A stretch of 64,000 nt of DNA from Adhaeribacter aquaticus DSM 16391 (GCF_000473365.1 NZ_KI421517.1:4006001-4070000), one strand, 5' to 3'. Shown: positions 1-11,057, numbered from the stretch's first letter. The notes: a model not told the origin generated them from the sequence alone. Made by a program: numbers and translations.

Positions 1-1508
1 ACAGTGTAGTTCCGGCCATTTTACCTCCTGATCAATTATTTGGACCGCTATTCCACGATGTTCAGATGAATCATGTTTTTCCTGATTCTATAACTTTTGC
101 AGACTGTTACCCAATACGATCTCCAGAAGAAATTCTAAGTTTATATGAAATTGAAAAGCACCAGGAGGATTTTAACCTTTTTAATTTTGTCTCAGCGTAT
201 TTTCAGATTCCGGAGCCTATAACTACTGGTTATACAAGTAACCAATCTTTACCGGCTACGGAGCATATAGATCTGCTTTGGCCCTTGTTAACGAGGCAAT
301 CCCAACCAAATTGCTCTATGTTGCCGGTTCCCAAATCATATATTGTTCCTGGAGGCCGGTTCAGAGGACTATATTATTGGGACAGCTACTTTACGATGCT
401 GGGTTTACAAACGGCAGGAAAGTATGAACTGATAAGAGATATGATTGATAATTTCGCTTATCTGATTGATGCGTATGGCCATATTCCAAACGCAAACCGT
501 AGTTACTACCTTACCCGATCCCAGCCTCCTTTTTTTGCTTTGATGATAAAAATCCTTGCTGAAATAGATGGACCGGAAGTCTTTGCCAAATACCTTCCGC
601 ATATGCAAAAAGAATATAATTATTGGATGGACGGGTACTTTCGCCTTTCCGACAGGGAAACTTCTTTTCGTAGAGTAGTATTACTTCCAGACGGCAGCAT
701 ACTAAACCGTTACTGGGATGATCTTGCTGCCCCTCGGCCTGAGTCTTACCATGAAGATGTACAAATGGCCCATTACTCCGCGCCTTTTGGTGTGGCGCCT
801 GGAACATTTTACAGACACATAAGGGCAGCTTGTGAATCTGGCTGGGACTTTTCTTGCCGATGGTTTAGGGATGTTAACCATATGGAAACCATTCATACCA
901 CCGAAATCATACCTGTAGATCTAAATTGCCTGCTATACGAACTTGAACGAACGTTATCAGAAGCTTATAACCAAAGTTCCTTTACAGATCCTTCTAAATA
1001 TTTTCTTCAAAAGGCAGAGAAACGAAAAAATGCCATAATTAAATATTTTTGGAATAGTGATAAAAAGTTTTTCATGGATTATGATTCAGCCTTGAACAAA
1101 TCCACGACTGTATTATCGTTGGCAGGAATATTTCCATTATTCTTCAAGATAGCCACTGACATACAAGCAAATCATGTGCACGAACATGTTACAAAAAGCT
1201 TTTTAAAAAAGGGGGGCGTAGTTTCTTCTCTCCACGAGAGTGGACAGCAGTGGGACACCCCTAATGGTTGGGCTCCATTGCAATACCTAACTTATAAGGG
1301 CCTCCACAACTATAATTTTTATGAGACAGCAGGAGAATTGAAAAATAGGTGGATAGCCCTTAATGATAAAGTTTTTAAAGAAACTGGCAAAATGATGGAA
1401 AAATACAATGTTGTAGACATTGATTTGCCCGCCGGAGGAGGAGAATACCCCAATCAGGATGGCTTTGGGTGGACCAACGGCATATATTTATGGATGCTAA
1501 ACAATTAA
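1..1508 (+). CDS. treA: Alpha,alpha-trehalase (GH37), 5' end outside window
   Basis: Hydrolyses trehalose to two glucoses. The reading frame is open from base 3, and residues before the first visible ATG (base 66) read GPLFHDVQMNHVFPDS, which is trehalase sequence, so the gene begins upstream of the window. Seen: signature 1 as PGGRFRGLYYWDSY, the GWDFSCRW segment that carries the family's catalytic Asp, signature 2 QQWDTPNGWAP, and the C-terminal GGGEYPNQDGFGWTNG with the catalytic Glu region. Odd: signature 1 normally has Glu where this protein has Gly (PGGRFRE to PGGRFRG), a change that one A-to-G transition explains. Periplasmic or cytoplasmic location cannot be judged without the N-terminus. 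The gene symbol is by family only. Confidence 0.93.
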   Translation, partial: SVVPAILPPDQLFGPLFHDVQMNHVFPDSITFADCYPIRSPEEILSLYEIEKHQEDFNLFNFVSAYFQIPEPITTGYTSNQSLPATEHIDLLWPLLTRQSQPNCSMLPVPKSYIVPGGRFRGLYYWDSYFTMLGLQTAGKYELIRDMIDNFAYLIDAYGHIPNANRSYYLTRSQPPFFALMIKILAEIDGPEVFAKYLPHMQKEYNYWMDGYFRLSDRETSFRRVVLLPDGSILNRYWDDLAAPRPESYHEDVQMAHYSAPFGVAPGTFYRHIRAACESGWDFSCRWFRDVNHMETIHTTEIIPVDLNCLLYELERTLSEAYNQSSFTDPSKYFLQKAEKRKNAIIKYFWNSDKKFFMDYDSALNKSTTVLSLAGIFPLFFKIATDIQANHVHEHVTKSFLKKGGVVSSLHESGQQWDTPNGWAPLQYLTYKGLHNYNFYETAGELKNRWIALNDKVFKETGKMMEKYNVVDIDLPAGGGEYPNQDGFGWTNGIYLWMLNN

Positions 1509-2115
1509 TTAAAACAATTTTTACCTGGAATACCTGTATAATTATCAAACAAGTTTAAGATAAAAGCCTAAAAGCCTAAAAGCCTGCATATAACAAATTT
1601 TTAAGGTAATAATAGTTCTGCTCGTAACTGCTCATAAAATGAATCTTCCGGGCTCTGGTAAACCTAAATTCTAACTTACGGCTCTTGAACATGTTGGTCA
1701 TCAGTTCTATCGGGCGTAATAAGTCCAGGTCGGTATGCCAGGCGGAAACAAGTTTGATTAAATCCGGCTCCGCTAAAATATATCGCTACGCAATTTCACG
1801 CCATATTGGGGCATTATTTGCTTTGTCGGCTTGCTGATTTAGAAAAAGGGAAAGCCCCTGCCAAAAGGGATTATATGAAAACCAAAATAATGAGTTATAA
1901 AACAATGCCTCCTCATGAAGAATTTGTTGCCTTAAACTGTTCGGTTTCTGCTACAAATTTAAAATAGAGATACAGATTTTATTGTTTCGTTTCTTTAGTT
2001 TTTACTGCTTGTAATGCCTTCAGAAGTTAAATAGGCATCAATGGTGTAAAGCCTTACGTAGTTTGTAGGGGAACATAAAAGGTACAATACCTTTGACTTT
2101 TAAACTTTACAAATA
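1509..2115. other. Intergenic stretch with gene remnants
   Basis: No intact gene is seen between the trehalase and the LLM oxidoreductase. The left two thirds hold the decayed minus-strand SDR fragment listed separately. A triple direct repeat of about 9 bp (unit ctaaaagc) lies at about 1560-1585, at the 3' end of that fragment. A further short minus-strand reading frame at about 1995-2090 ends DAYLTSEGITSSKN and could be the C-terminus of another lost gene, but it is too short to identify. Confidence 0.5.
1576..1950 (-). pseudogene. C-terminal remnant of an NAD(P)-dependent SDR/epimerase
   Basis: Read on the minus strand, one frame stays readable for about 125 codons, from a stop at 1951-1953 to a stop at 1576-1578, with a single internal TAG at 1786-1788. 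The translation includes NAPIWREIA, the internal stop, RYILAEPDLIKL and AWHTDLDLLRPIELMTNMFK. I recognise this as the C-terminal part of a Bacteroidota NAD-dependent epimerase/SDR family (the WHTD.D..RPIEVMT..SKSR.LGF pattern). The Rossmann N-terminal half is missing, and the end of the match (KLEFRFTRARK) has drifted. It is therefore a truncated, inactivated gene. Identification is from motif memory; the frame and the stops are seen directly. Confidence 0.6.
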
Positions 2116-3135
2116 GTGGATAAACAAAATATAGCTTATTCTATTTTAGAACTCGCCATTGTTTCGCAAGGGGAAACAATAAAAGAAACCTTGAATAATT
2201 CTTTGGCATTAGCAAAAGAAGCGGAAGCTTGTAATTATAAACGTATTTGGTTTGCAGAACATCATAATTCAGATAATATTGGTAGCAGTGCCACCTCCAT
2301 ACTTATTGGGTACGTAGCAGAAAACACCACAACCATCAGGGTAGGCTCTGGTGGCATTATGCTTCCCAACCATTCTCCTTTAATAGTAGCCGAGCAGTTT
2401 GGAACCCTGGCACATTTATACCCAAAACGCATTGATTTAGGTCTTGGAAGAGCGCCCGGCACAGACCAGGGAACTGCACAGGCCATCCGGTCAGATTTTA
2501 TGCAGGCGGCACAATCGTTTCCCAATGAAGTGGCTAAAATTCAGAAGTATTTTTCTTTAGAGAACAAAAATTCCAGTGTACGGGCAAACGTTGCAGAAGG
2601 CGCAGATGTGCCGTTATACATTTTAGGTTCAAGTACTGACAGTGCCCACCTTGCGGCCAAAAAGGGATTACCCTATGCTTTTGCCAGCCACTTTGCCTCC
2701 ACGCATTTACTTGAAGCATTAAGAATCTATCATCAGGAATTTCAGCCTTCACAAGTTTTAAACCAACCCTATACCATGGCTGGGGTGAATATATATATTG
2801 CTGATTCTGATGAGGAAGCTGAAGCACAATTCACCAGTTTAATAAAGATGTTTGTTGGGGTATTAACCGGAGCCAGACATCCTTTAAACCCACCAACCAA
2901 AATGACGGAAGAGTTAAAAGAGGTCTTTCAACATCCTGCAGTTAACCAAATGCTGAAGTATTCATTTGTTGGCAGTAAGCAAACTGTTAAAAAACAAATA
3001 GAAGCATTCCTGGACCAAACACGTGTAAACGAACTAATTGCTGTAAACGCCATGTACCACCAGGATGACCGATTAAAATCTACCAGGTTATTTGCAGAAA
3101 TTATGACAGAGATAAATAGTCAAACCTTGAATTAG
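2116..3135 (+). CDS. LLM class flavin-dependent oxidoreductase
   Basis: A luciferase-like monooxygenase of the single-component type (YhbW/MsnO8-like), expected to use FMN in the cytosol; the substrate is unknown. It is a (beta/alpha)8 protein of 339 residues, normal for the family. Seen: WFAEHHNSDNIGSSA near residue 45, VGSGGIMLPNHSPL near residue 80 and RIDLGLGRAPGTD near residue 107, all hallmark segments. The start is GTG: the frame has a stop at 2101-2103 and no ATG between it and the conserved N-terminus. A paralogue lies at 36131-37129. It follows a region of gene remnants and appears monocistronic. Confidence 0.9.
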   Translation: MDKQNIAYSILELAIVSQGETIKETLNNSLALAKEAEACNYKRIWFAEHHNSDNIGSSATSILIGYVAENTTTIRVGSGGIMLPNHSPLIVAEQFGTLAHLYPKRIDLGLGRAPGTDQGTAQAIRSDFMQAAQSFPNEVAKIQKYFSLENKNSSVRANVAEGADVPLYILGSSTDSAHLAAKKGLPYAFASHFASTHLLEALRIYHQEFQPSQVLNQPYTMAGVNIYIADSDEEAEAQFTSLIKMFVGVLTGARHPLNPPTKMTEELKEVFQHPAVNQMLKYSFVGSKQTVKKQIEAFLDQTRVNELIAVNAMYHQDDRLKSTRLFAEIMTEINSQTLN

Positions 3136-3373
3136 ATTGACCACGACCCTTTCCAGATACTACCGTTTCTTAAGAAATTTTATCGCATCAAAAACCTTAT
3201 TATTCTACCTGCAATTTTAGCTCGGTTTATCCTTTGGTAAGGAAGGAATACTAAGCTTATAATACTTTACTATTCAAGATTGATAAATGTATTTTGGTCC
3301 ACTATAATTAGTCTTTTAATATGAAAAAGTCCTAAGATTATAATATCAGTTTTCCAATGCGTTTCATCCTTTA

Positions 3374-4204
3374 TTAATCCACCATTCGCTGCCTATATTC
3401 CTTTGGCGAAACGCCCAGAACCTTCCGTACATAACGCGTGAAAAACGATCGGCTGGAAAAATTCATTTCATCGGCAATCTCGGAAATGTTCAGTTTTTTG
3501 TTTTGCAGGAGAATAATTATTCTTTCCCGGGCGTACCGCTGTATCCATTCCGAGGCGGTAATACCGGTATTTTGTTTACATACATAATTTAAATACTTGG
3601 CTGTAATATGAAGCCGACTGGCGTAAAATTGCACCTCGCGCTCTTTCATACAATGTTCCTGTACCAATTGCATAAACCGCTCATAAAGCGACCCACTTTC
3701 CAAAGTTCGTTTCCGATGTTCATATTCATTGGCAAACGTGTGCCACATTTCCAGAATAAATAATTGCATTTGCAACTTCAACACCTCAGAATAAAAACGG
3801 TGACCTGTCTCTCTGAATTTTTCGTACAGGAGTTGAAAATTAGAAAGCACTTTTTGCTTGTCGCTTTTATCATGCAAGTGCAATATTGGGTTTTCTTTGG
3901 AGTGCAATACCACATCAATGCTCCTGCTCTGGTCCGGGATATTTGCAAAGAGGAAATCCTTCTCTACCAATAAAATAGTTGCTTTAATTTTCTTCGTGAA
4001 GGTCAGATCAGCCAGCTTGCTATCGGCAAACCAAAAAACAAATTCGCCGGCGTTACAGTTATAAGGCCGGTCATTAAAAAGAAAGTTAATACTTCCGCCG
4101 TGGCAGTAGATATGGGTATGATACCGTTCGAGAAAATCTTCCGGTAAGTCAATTTGCCCACGGGCCTGGAGCAAGATAATGCTATCCTCTTTTACTTTTT
4201 CCAT
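3374..4204 (-). CDS. AraC family transcriptional regulator
   Basis: A DNA-binding regulator of 276 residues. Residues 1-170 form a cupin-like sensor domain (YHTHIYCHGGSINFLFNDRPY, GEFVFWF), and residues about 170-276 are the double helix-turn-helix (ASRLHITAKYLNYVCKQNTG, then ISEIADEMNFSSRSFFTRYVRK, ending LGVSPKEYRQR). It is transcribed away from the acetyltransferase-hydrolase-cupin-reductase run that begins at 4320, with 115 bp between the starts, the usual layout for a local activator. The inducer is unknown; control of the neighbouring run is inference. Confidence 0.92.
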   Translation of the reverse strand: MEKVKEDSIILLQARGQIDLPEDFLERYHTHIYCHGGSINFLFNDRPYNCNAGEFVFWFADSKLADLTFTKKIKATILLVEKDFLFANIPDQSRSIDVVLHSKENPILHLHDKSDKQKVLSNFQLLYEKFRETGHRFYSEVLKLQMQLFILEMWHTFANEYEHRKRTLESGSLYERFMQLVQEHCMKEREVQFYASRLHITAKYLNYVCKQNTGITASEWIQRYARERIIILLQNKKLNISEIADEMNFSSRSFFTRYVRKVLGVSPKEYRQRMVD

Positions 4205-4289
4205 TTCCTTAAATCTAACTTTAACAATTATAAGAAATATTTGACATTATATGCGTGAAAAGTGTAATAAATAGCGCATTTATAATGGA

Positions 4290-4297
4290 TAAATTTG
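4290..4297 (+). promoter_or_regulatory. Candidate Bacteroidota -7 element
   Basis: TAAATTTG matches the Bacteroidota -7 consensus TAnnTTTG and lies about 22 bp before the ATG of the acetyltransferase at 4320. An AGAGG stretch at about 4312-4316 can serve as the ribosome binding site. No clear -33 TTTG was found, so an AraC activator may be needed (inference). Confidence 0.4.
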
Positions 4298-4319
4298 CCA
4301 TCCAGAACGTTAGAGGAAT

Positions 4320-4889
4320 ATGAAAACGGAAGAACCAGGAATTTTTCAAAGATTGTTAAATGGCGAAGCAGTTCCATTTAGCGATTCGGAATATTTTAAA
4401 ATTGTGGAGGCGTGTAATGACACCCGGAAGCTGCTCATTCAGTTGAACAACGAACCGGATGCCATTGAAATCAGAAAGCTATTGAGCCAAATAATGGCTT
4501 TTAAAGTTGATGCGACTACCACCATTTTCCCACCATTCCAAATTAATTATGGCAGGAATACCAAAATCGGCAAAAATGTATTTATCAATTTCGATTGTAC
4601 TTTTTTGGATTTAGGGGGCATTACTATTGAAGATAATGTCATGATTGCTCCCAAAGTAAGCCTGTTGACTGAAGGCCACCCAGTTTCTATAAACGATAGG
4701 CAAACCCTCTCGGTGGGAAAGATTAACATAAAAAAGAACGCCTGGATTGGTGCCAATGCTACCATTTTACCGGGTGTAACCATTGGCGAAAATTCGGTTG
4801 TGGCTGCCGGGGCAGTGGTTTCGAAAGATGTGCCGGATAATACCATTGTTGGCGGAGTGCCTGCCAAATATATTAAATCGATTGAATAA
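4320..4889 (+). CDS. Maltose/galactoside-type O-acetyltransferase (left-handed beta-helix)
   Basis: An acetyl-CoA-dependent sugar O-acetyltransferase of the LacA/Maa/NodL group, 189 residues, close to the usual length. Residues 1-60 are the helical N-terminal cap. From about residue 75 on, hexapeptide repeats build the beta-helix (IGKNVFINFDCTFLDLGGI, IEDNVMIAPKVSLLTEGHP, then IGANATILPGVTIGENSVV). The His of TEGHP fits the catalytic position of the family. It ends with GGVPAKYIKSIE, the standard tail. It is the first gene of the run opposite the AraC regulator and lies 48 bp before the hydrolase. The true acceptor is unknown. Confidence 0.9.
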   Translation: MKTEEPGIFQRLLNGEAVPFSDSEYFKIVEACNDTRKLLIQLNNEPDAIEIRKLLSQIMAFKVDATTTIFPPFQINYGRNTKIGKNVFINFDCTFLDLGGITIEDNVMIAPKVSLLTEGHPVSINDRQTLSVGKINIKKNAWIGANATILPGVTIGENSVVAAGAVVSKDVPDNTIVGGVPAKYIKSIE

Positions 4890-4937
4890 TTATTGACCGT
4901 TCGGCCTAATACTCCGGACTAATTAAAATTAAAAAAC

Positions 4938-6086
4938 ATGAAAAAGATAACCTTAATAGTTCTTACATACCTAATGATTTTGGGACAGACTTTTGCCCAA
5001 ACTAAAGCAAGTGAAAAATCGACAAAGAAAAAAGCAGAGATAAGTAAAATCGACCATTATACCTTTGTATTAAGCGATAAAGTTACCCGCCAGGAAGTAA
5101 CCTTTATAAACCGTTATGGCATTACACTGAAGGGTGATTTGTATACGCCTAAAAATAGCACCAATCAAAAACTTCCCGCGCTGGTACTGAGTGGCCCGTT
5201 TGGTGCAGTGAAAGAGCAATCTTCCGGCTTGTATGCGAATGAAATGGCTGCCCGAGGATTTATATCGCTGGCCTTCGACCCGTCCTTTACTGGCGAAAGT
5301 GGCGGAGAAGTCCGTAATGTTGCCTCACCCGATATTTTTACCGAAGACTTTAGCGCTGCGGTAGACTATATTGGCTTACTACCTACTGTTGACCGGAACC
5401 GCATTGGTGCAATTGGCATTTGTGGTTTGAGCGGGATGGCCCTTACGGCGGCCACCAGTGATACCCGGATTAAAGCGGTAGCTACGGCTTCCATGTATGA
5501 TATGTCACGGAGCATGAGCCGCAGTCATCAGGATAGTTATACCCCGGAACAGCGCCAAAAAGTGATTGATTACCTGAGTCAGCAGCGTTGGACCGATGCA
5601 GCGAATGGCAAATCTGCCTTAGGCTTACACGAAGTTCCGTTTGACAAAAACGGTAATCTGGTAAAAGGAACGCGGGTACTTCCGGAAACTCTACCCAAAA
5701 GTCCGGATCCGGTTTTAGCAGCTTTCTTCGATTATTACCGGACACCTCGTGGTTTCCACCCCAGGTCTATCAACTCTACCACCGCCTGGACGGCTACTAC
5801 CCCTATGGCCTTCTTTAATTTTCCGATGGCCGCCAACATGGAGCTGATTGCGCCTCGTCCAATAATGCTGATTGCAGGAGAAAATGCCCACTCGCGTTAT
5901 TATTCGGAAGATGTTTACAAAATAGCATCCGGGCCAAAGCAATTAGTGATTGTACCCAAAGCCGACCACGTTGATTTGTACGACCGGGTAAATATCATCC
6001 CTTTTGATAAACTAACTGCTTTCTTCAACGAAAATCTGAAACAAGTTAAATCAACGGAAACGGTGAAGGCAGCAGTGGTTCGGTAA
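4938..6086 (+). CDS. Exported alpha/beta hydrolase (YcjY/DLH-like)
   Basis: A hydrolase of 382 residues with a signal peptide (MKKITLIVLTYLMILGQTFA, cleavage near AQT), so probably periplasmic. The fold is shown by GITLKGDLYTPKN, PALVLSGPFGAVKEQSSG, the elbow IGICGLSGMAL near residue 160 and a late His in PKADHVDLYD. In dienelactone-hydrolase relatives the elbow nucleophile is Cys (GxCxxG). Here both Cys (GIC) and Ser (LSG) are near, so which one acts is unclear. Relatives of this family sit next to cupins and aldo/keto reductases, as here. The substrate is unknown. Confidence 0.85.
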   Translation: MKKITLIVLTYLMILGQTFAQTKASEKSTKKKAEISKIDHYTFVLSDKVTRQEVTFINRYGITLKGDLYTPKNSTNQKLPALVLSGPFGAVKEQSSGLYANEMAARGFISLAFDPSFTGESGGEVRNVASPDIFTEDFSAAVDYIGLLPTVDRNRIGAIGICGLSGMALTAATSDTRIKAVATASMYDMSRSMSRSHQDSYTPEQRQKVIDYLSQQRWTDAANGKSALGLHEVPFDKNGNLVKGTRVLPETLPKSPDPVLAAFFDYYRTPRGFHPRSINSTTAWTATTPMAFFNFPMAANMELIAPRPIMLIAGENAHSRYYSEDVYKIASGPKQLVIVPKADHVDLYDRVNIIPFDKLTAFFNENLKQVKSTETVKAAVVR

Positions 6087-6120
6087 GTAACTTTATTTTT
6101 CACCCTTAATATTTAGCCTG

Positions 6121-6606
6121 ATGAAATATTCCATAATAGCCGCTTTTGCTTTCATCATCTTGTTTGGTACTGGTTGTGCGGCCCAGACAAATAAGCAAGC
6201 CGCTTCTTCTAAAACAAATGCCATTTTCCCAAAAGGGGAATTAGGACCGGCCCAAAACTTTACTGGCAAAGCCTGGAACTATAGCCTGGTTCCGAACGAC
6301 ATCGTGTACAATACCCTGATGGGTAATGTATATTTTGAGCCGGGAGCCCGTAGCAACTGGCATATCCATCCGGCCGGGCAAATTCTGGTTATTACCGATG
6401 GGGTGGGTTACCATCAGCTAAAAGGGCAGCCCCGGCAAACCATTAAAAAAGGCGATGTCATCAAGTGTCCGCCTAATGTGATGCATTGGCACGGTGCTAG
6501 CCCCGATACGGGCATGCAGCAACTCTATATTTTACCTAATACCGAAAAAGGCATTGTGCAGTGGCTGCACCCGGTTACGGATGCCGAATACAGCAATTCA
6601 AAATAG
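6121..6606 (+). CDS. Cupin domain lipoprotein
   Basis: A small beta-barrel cupin of 161 residues with a lipoprotein signal (ILFGTGC lipobox, Cys at about 19), so probably anchored in an envelope membrane facing the periplasm. Metal-binding cupin motif 1 is visible as SNWHIHPAGQ with two His, and motif 2 as GDVIKCPPNVMHWHGASP. These ligands indicate a bound metal, but catalysis is not proven. It lies 34 bp after the hydrolase and 85 bp before the aldo/keto reductase, so it is probably in the same transcript. It may handle a product of either neighbour (inference). Confidence 0.87.
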   Translation: MKYSIIAAFAFIILFGTGCAAQTNKQAASSKTNAIFPKGELGPAQNFTGKAWNYSLVPNDIVYNTLMGNVYFEPGARSNWHIHPAGQILVITDGVGYHQLKGQPRQTIKKGDVIKCPPNVMHWHGASPDTGMQQLYILPNTEKGIVQWLHPVTDAEYSNSK

Positions 6607-6685
6607 ATTTTAAGGCAGTAGTTTAATTATTACTTCTAATAAACAAAAGCCTAATTGCCCATAACACTTTTTTTTGAACAATTAA

Positions 6686-7858
<1,173 letters not shown>

Positions 7859-7940
7859 CCAGAGAAATACCGGCACCCGGTTTCGGACAAAGCTTACCCT
7901 AACGCAAAGTATAATACTAGGTCATTTAAAGCTTAAAATC

Positions 7941-9583
<1,643 letters not shown>

Positions 9584-9631
9584 CATGATTAGTTTAGAAG
9601 GGTGTTTTAATCCAACATCAAAAAAACAAAC

Positions 9632-9921
9632 ATGAATATAACTCGAAAAATATTTTCAGTGAAAAATTTAGAACTCGTAAAACTATGGTTCTGGCAACCT
9701 TGCTTTTCATCGCATGCTTTTGGTCATGTTCAACACCAGAACAAAAAGACGAGGCTCAGCAAGAGGTTTTAGCTGCTCATGAGATGCGGCGGATAGCTAC
9801 GGTCAGTTCTGACAATTTATTCTGTTTAAAAGCTAAGATAAATAGAGCCCTATTAGTATCTATTGGAATATTATGGAAGATTATTAATAACAGCAGCCAC
9901 TTTTTTTTCAATAATGTTTAA
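9632..9921 (+). pseudogene. Broken lipoprotein N-terminus
   Basis: An ATG at 9632 reads MNITRKIFSVKNLELVK. The signal peptide then continues in another frame (TMVLATLLFIACFWSCS, from 9682), as if one base were lost in the A run near 9678-9682. The Cys of FWSCS fits a lipobox. After PEQKDEAQQEVLAAHEMRR the reading turns into low-complexity sequence and ends at 9921. It is probably the N-terminal stub of an exported protein; the helix after the Cys resembles the start of SnoaL/DUF4440-type proteins, which is a guess. Confidence 0.4.
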
Positions 9922-9965
9922 CAATAAAATATTTAAAAAAAAGAAAAACATCTTTGCTTAACTAA

Positions 9966-10023
9966 ACCTAAACGCAAGGCTTGGAGCGACGGCCTCGCCA
10001 GCTGTTTGGCAGAGACGTTAGGT
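9966..10023. repeat. attC-like 58-bp inverted structure (left)
   Basis: The ends are acctaaacg (9966-9974) and cgttaggt (10016-10023), complementary except for one bulged A. The right end contains GTTAGGT, which fits the integron core GTTRRRY. Inside is a small imperfect hairpin (ggc-ctc-gcc with agc/gct outside). Length and ends fit a short attC site, but the inner L boxes are weak and no integrase gene is present. It could also be a decayed terminator. Confidence 0.3.
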
Positions 10024-10157
10024 CTAATTATTATATTATAAAAATGAAAAACCGCTCTTCTCGCCTTGCAGAAAAACATAGGCTGGAGAAGCAGAAATGT
10101 TAAAATATAAATTAGCTAAAGCAGAATTTTGCGATAAGCTAGAAAAACCAGACCCCG

Positions 10158-10607
10158 ATGAACATAATCGAACTAAAAGAAAGACAATACATTTCTCAAA
10201 ATATAGAATCAACTAAAATTTATATTCAATTTGGTAATCTTCTAAAAGAATTAAATAAGAAGCAATTACCTGTTGATATTACTGAACGGATTAATCAAGA
10301 TATAAGAGAAATAAATACTACGAATAAGACAGGTAATGAATTAATCAAATTAGTTAAACAAAAGCAGAAGAAAGTAATAACACTGGTTGAAAAGCAACTG
10401 AAAATTACTCCTAAGAAACACTATTCAAAGCTTTGGTTGGCTAATGGAATGGCCACATTTGGATTACCAATTGGAACAGTTTTTGGCCTAAGTATAGGCA
10501 ATATGGCAATGTTGCCTATTGGTTTGGCAATTGGAGCTGTTGTAGGGTCAGGCATGGACAAGAAAGCTTCAGTTGAAGGGAGACAATTAGATATAGAAAT
10601 TAATTAA
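10158..10607 (+). CDS. Hypothetical protein with glycine-zipper hairpin
   Basis: 149 residues of no family I recognise. Residues 1-95 are charged and helical (coiled-coil-like, rich in Lys, Gln and Ile). Residues about 100-135 are a hydrophobic pair with regular small residues (FGLPIGTVFGLSIGNMAM, then PIGLAIGAVVGSGMDKK), as in glycine-zipper membrane hairpins. It is AT-rich and lies alone between two attC-like structures, which suggests a captured gene. The start at 10158 is the first ATG of the frame before the charged region. A membrane-active or anchoring role is inference only. Confidence 0.55.
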   Translation: MNIIELKERQYISQNIESTKIYIQFGNLLKELNKKQLPVDITERINQDIREINTTNKTGNELIKLVKQKQKKVITLVEKQLKITPKKHYSKLWLANGMATFGLPIGTVFGLSIGNMAMLPIGLAIGAVVGSGMDKKASVEGRQLDIEIN

Positions 10608-10638
10608 TGTTATCTCATATAGATAAGATAGCCGAACC

Positions 10639-10766
10639 GCTAACATAAGCTTAGCAAAAGGTTTGATTGCTGTAACTCAATAGCTTTCCCAATTCAAAAG
10701 TTCAATCTTAATGCGCACTAAAACACTTTAACACAAACATCAAACCTTCGCCAAGCGAACGTTGGC
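10639..10766. repeat. attC-like 128-bp inverted structure (right)
   Basis: The left arm at 10639-10667 and the right arm at 10739-10766 are imperfect inverted repeats of about 28 bp. The inner 10 bp are exact (aaggtttgat against atcaaacctt), GCTT/AAGC matches in the middle, and the outer ends are gctaac and gttggc. The arms enclose about 70 bp. Size and layout resemble long attC sites, but the end core (GTTGGC) departs from GTTRRRY. It follows the glycine-zipper ORF by about 30 bp. Confidence 0.4.
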
Positions 10767-10802
10767 AGCAAGGCGGATCACTGAACCTTAAACATAATCA
10801 TC

Positions 10803-10907
10803 ATGAACCAGAATCTTTCACAGGAAAAAAACAAAGAACTTATGGAGGTTTTGAAGCAAGTTGCTCCTGGGCTTAAATTTCATCAATTATCCAAACTTCC
10901 CAAATGA
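10803..10907 (+). pseudogene. Short N-terminal stub, 34 codons
   Basis: ATG at 10803 opens MNQNLSQEKNKELMEVLK and stops at 10905-10907. The first 18 residues resemble the start of DUF4256-type proteins, but the rest does not, so this is probably the remnant of a truncated gene or a chance ORF. The remaining sequence from 10608 to 11254 has no intact gene. It holds the inverted structure at 10639, this stub, a minus-strand stub at 10965 and the mnmE terminator. Confidence 0.25.
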
Positions 10908-10964
10908 TATCGGCTTTATGAAAAAGGTGGTAATTAGCATAAAAAGTTAGTAGCTGACGTAGAT

Positions 10965-11057
10965 TTACTTGTTTACGCCAGTAGTAACAGTAGTCTTTGC
11001 TATAATTTGTTTTCCGCAGTACTGGCATTTGCGAGTTATTCTGATGTTGCTGCTCAT
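10965..11057 (-). pseudogene. N-terminal stub of a zinc-ribbon/HTH mobile-element protein
   Basis: Thirty codons on the minus strand read MSSNIRITRKCQYCGKQI and then AKTTVTTGVNK before a stop. The CxxC and AKTTVT pattern matches, from memory, the N-terminal zinc ribbon of a Bacteroidota helix-turn-helix family often found beside integrases. The second Cys pair and the rest of the protein are absent, so this is a truncated remnant. It supports past mobile-element activity in this patch. Confidence 0.4.

Noticed and set aside
1560-1590. Triple repeat of ctaaaagc as a functional iteron
   Set aside because: Only three copies at the end of a pseudogene; slippage is a simpler explanation.
1509-2115. 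Possible insertion-sequence remnant in the long gap
   Set aside because: The readable minus-strand frame is SDR/epimerase-like, with no transposase motif or terminal inverted repeats.
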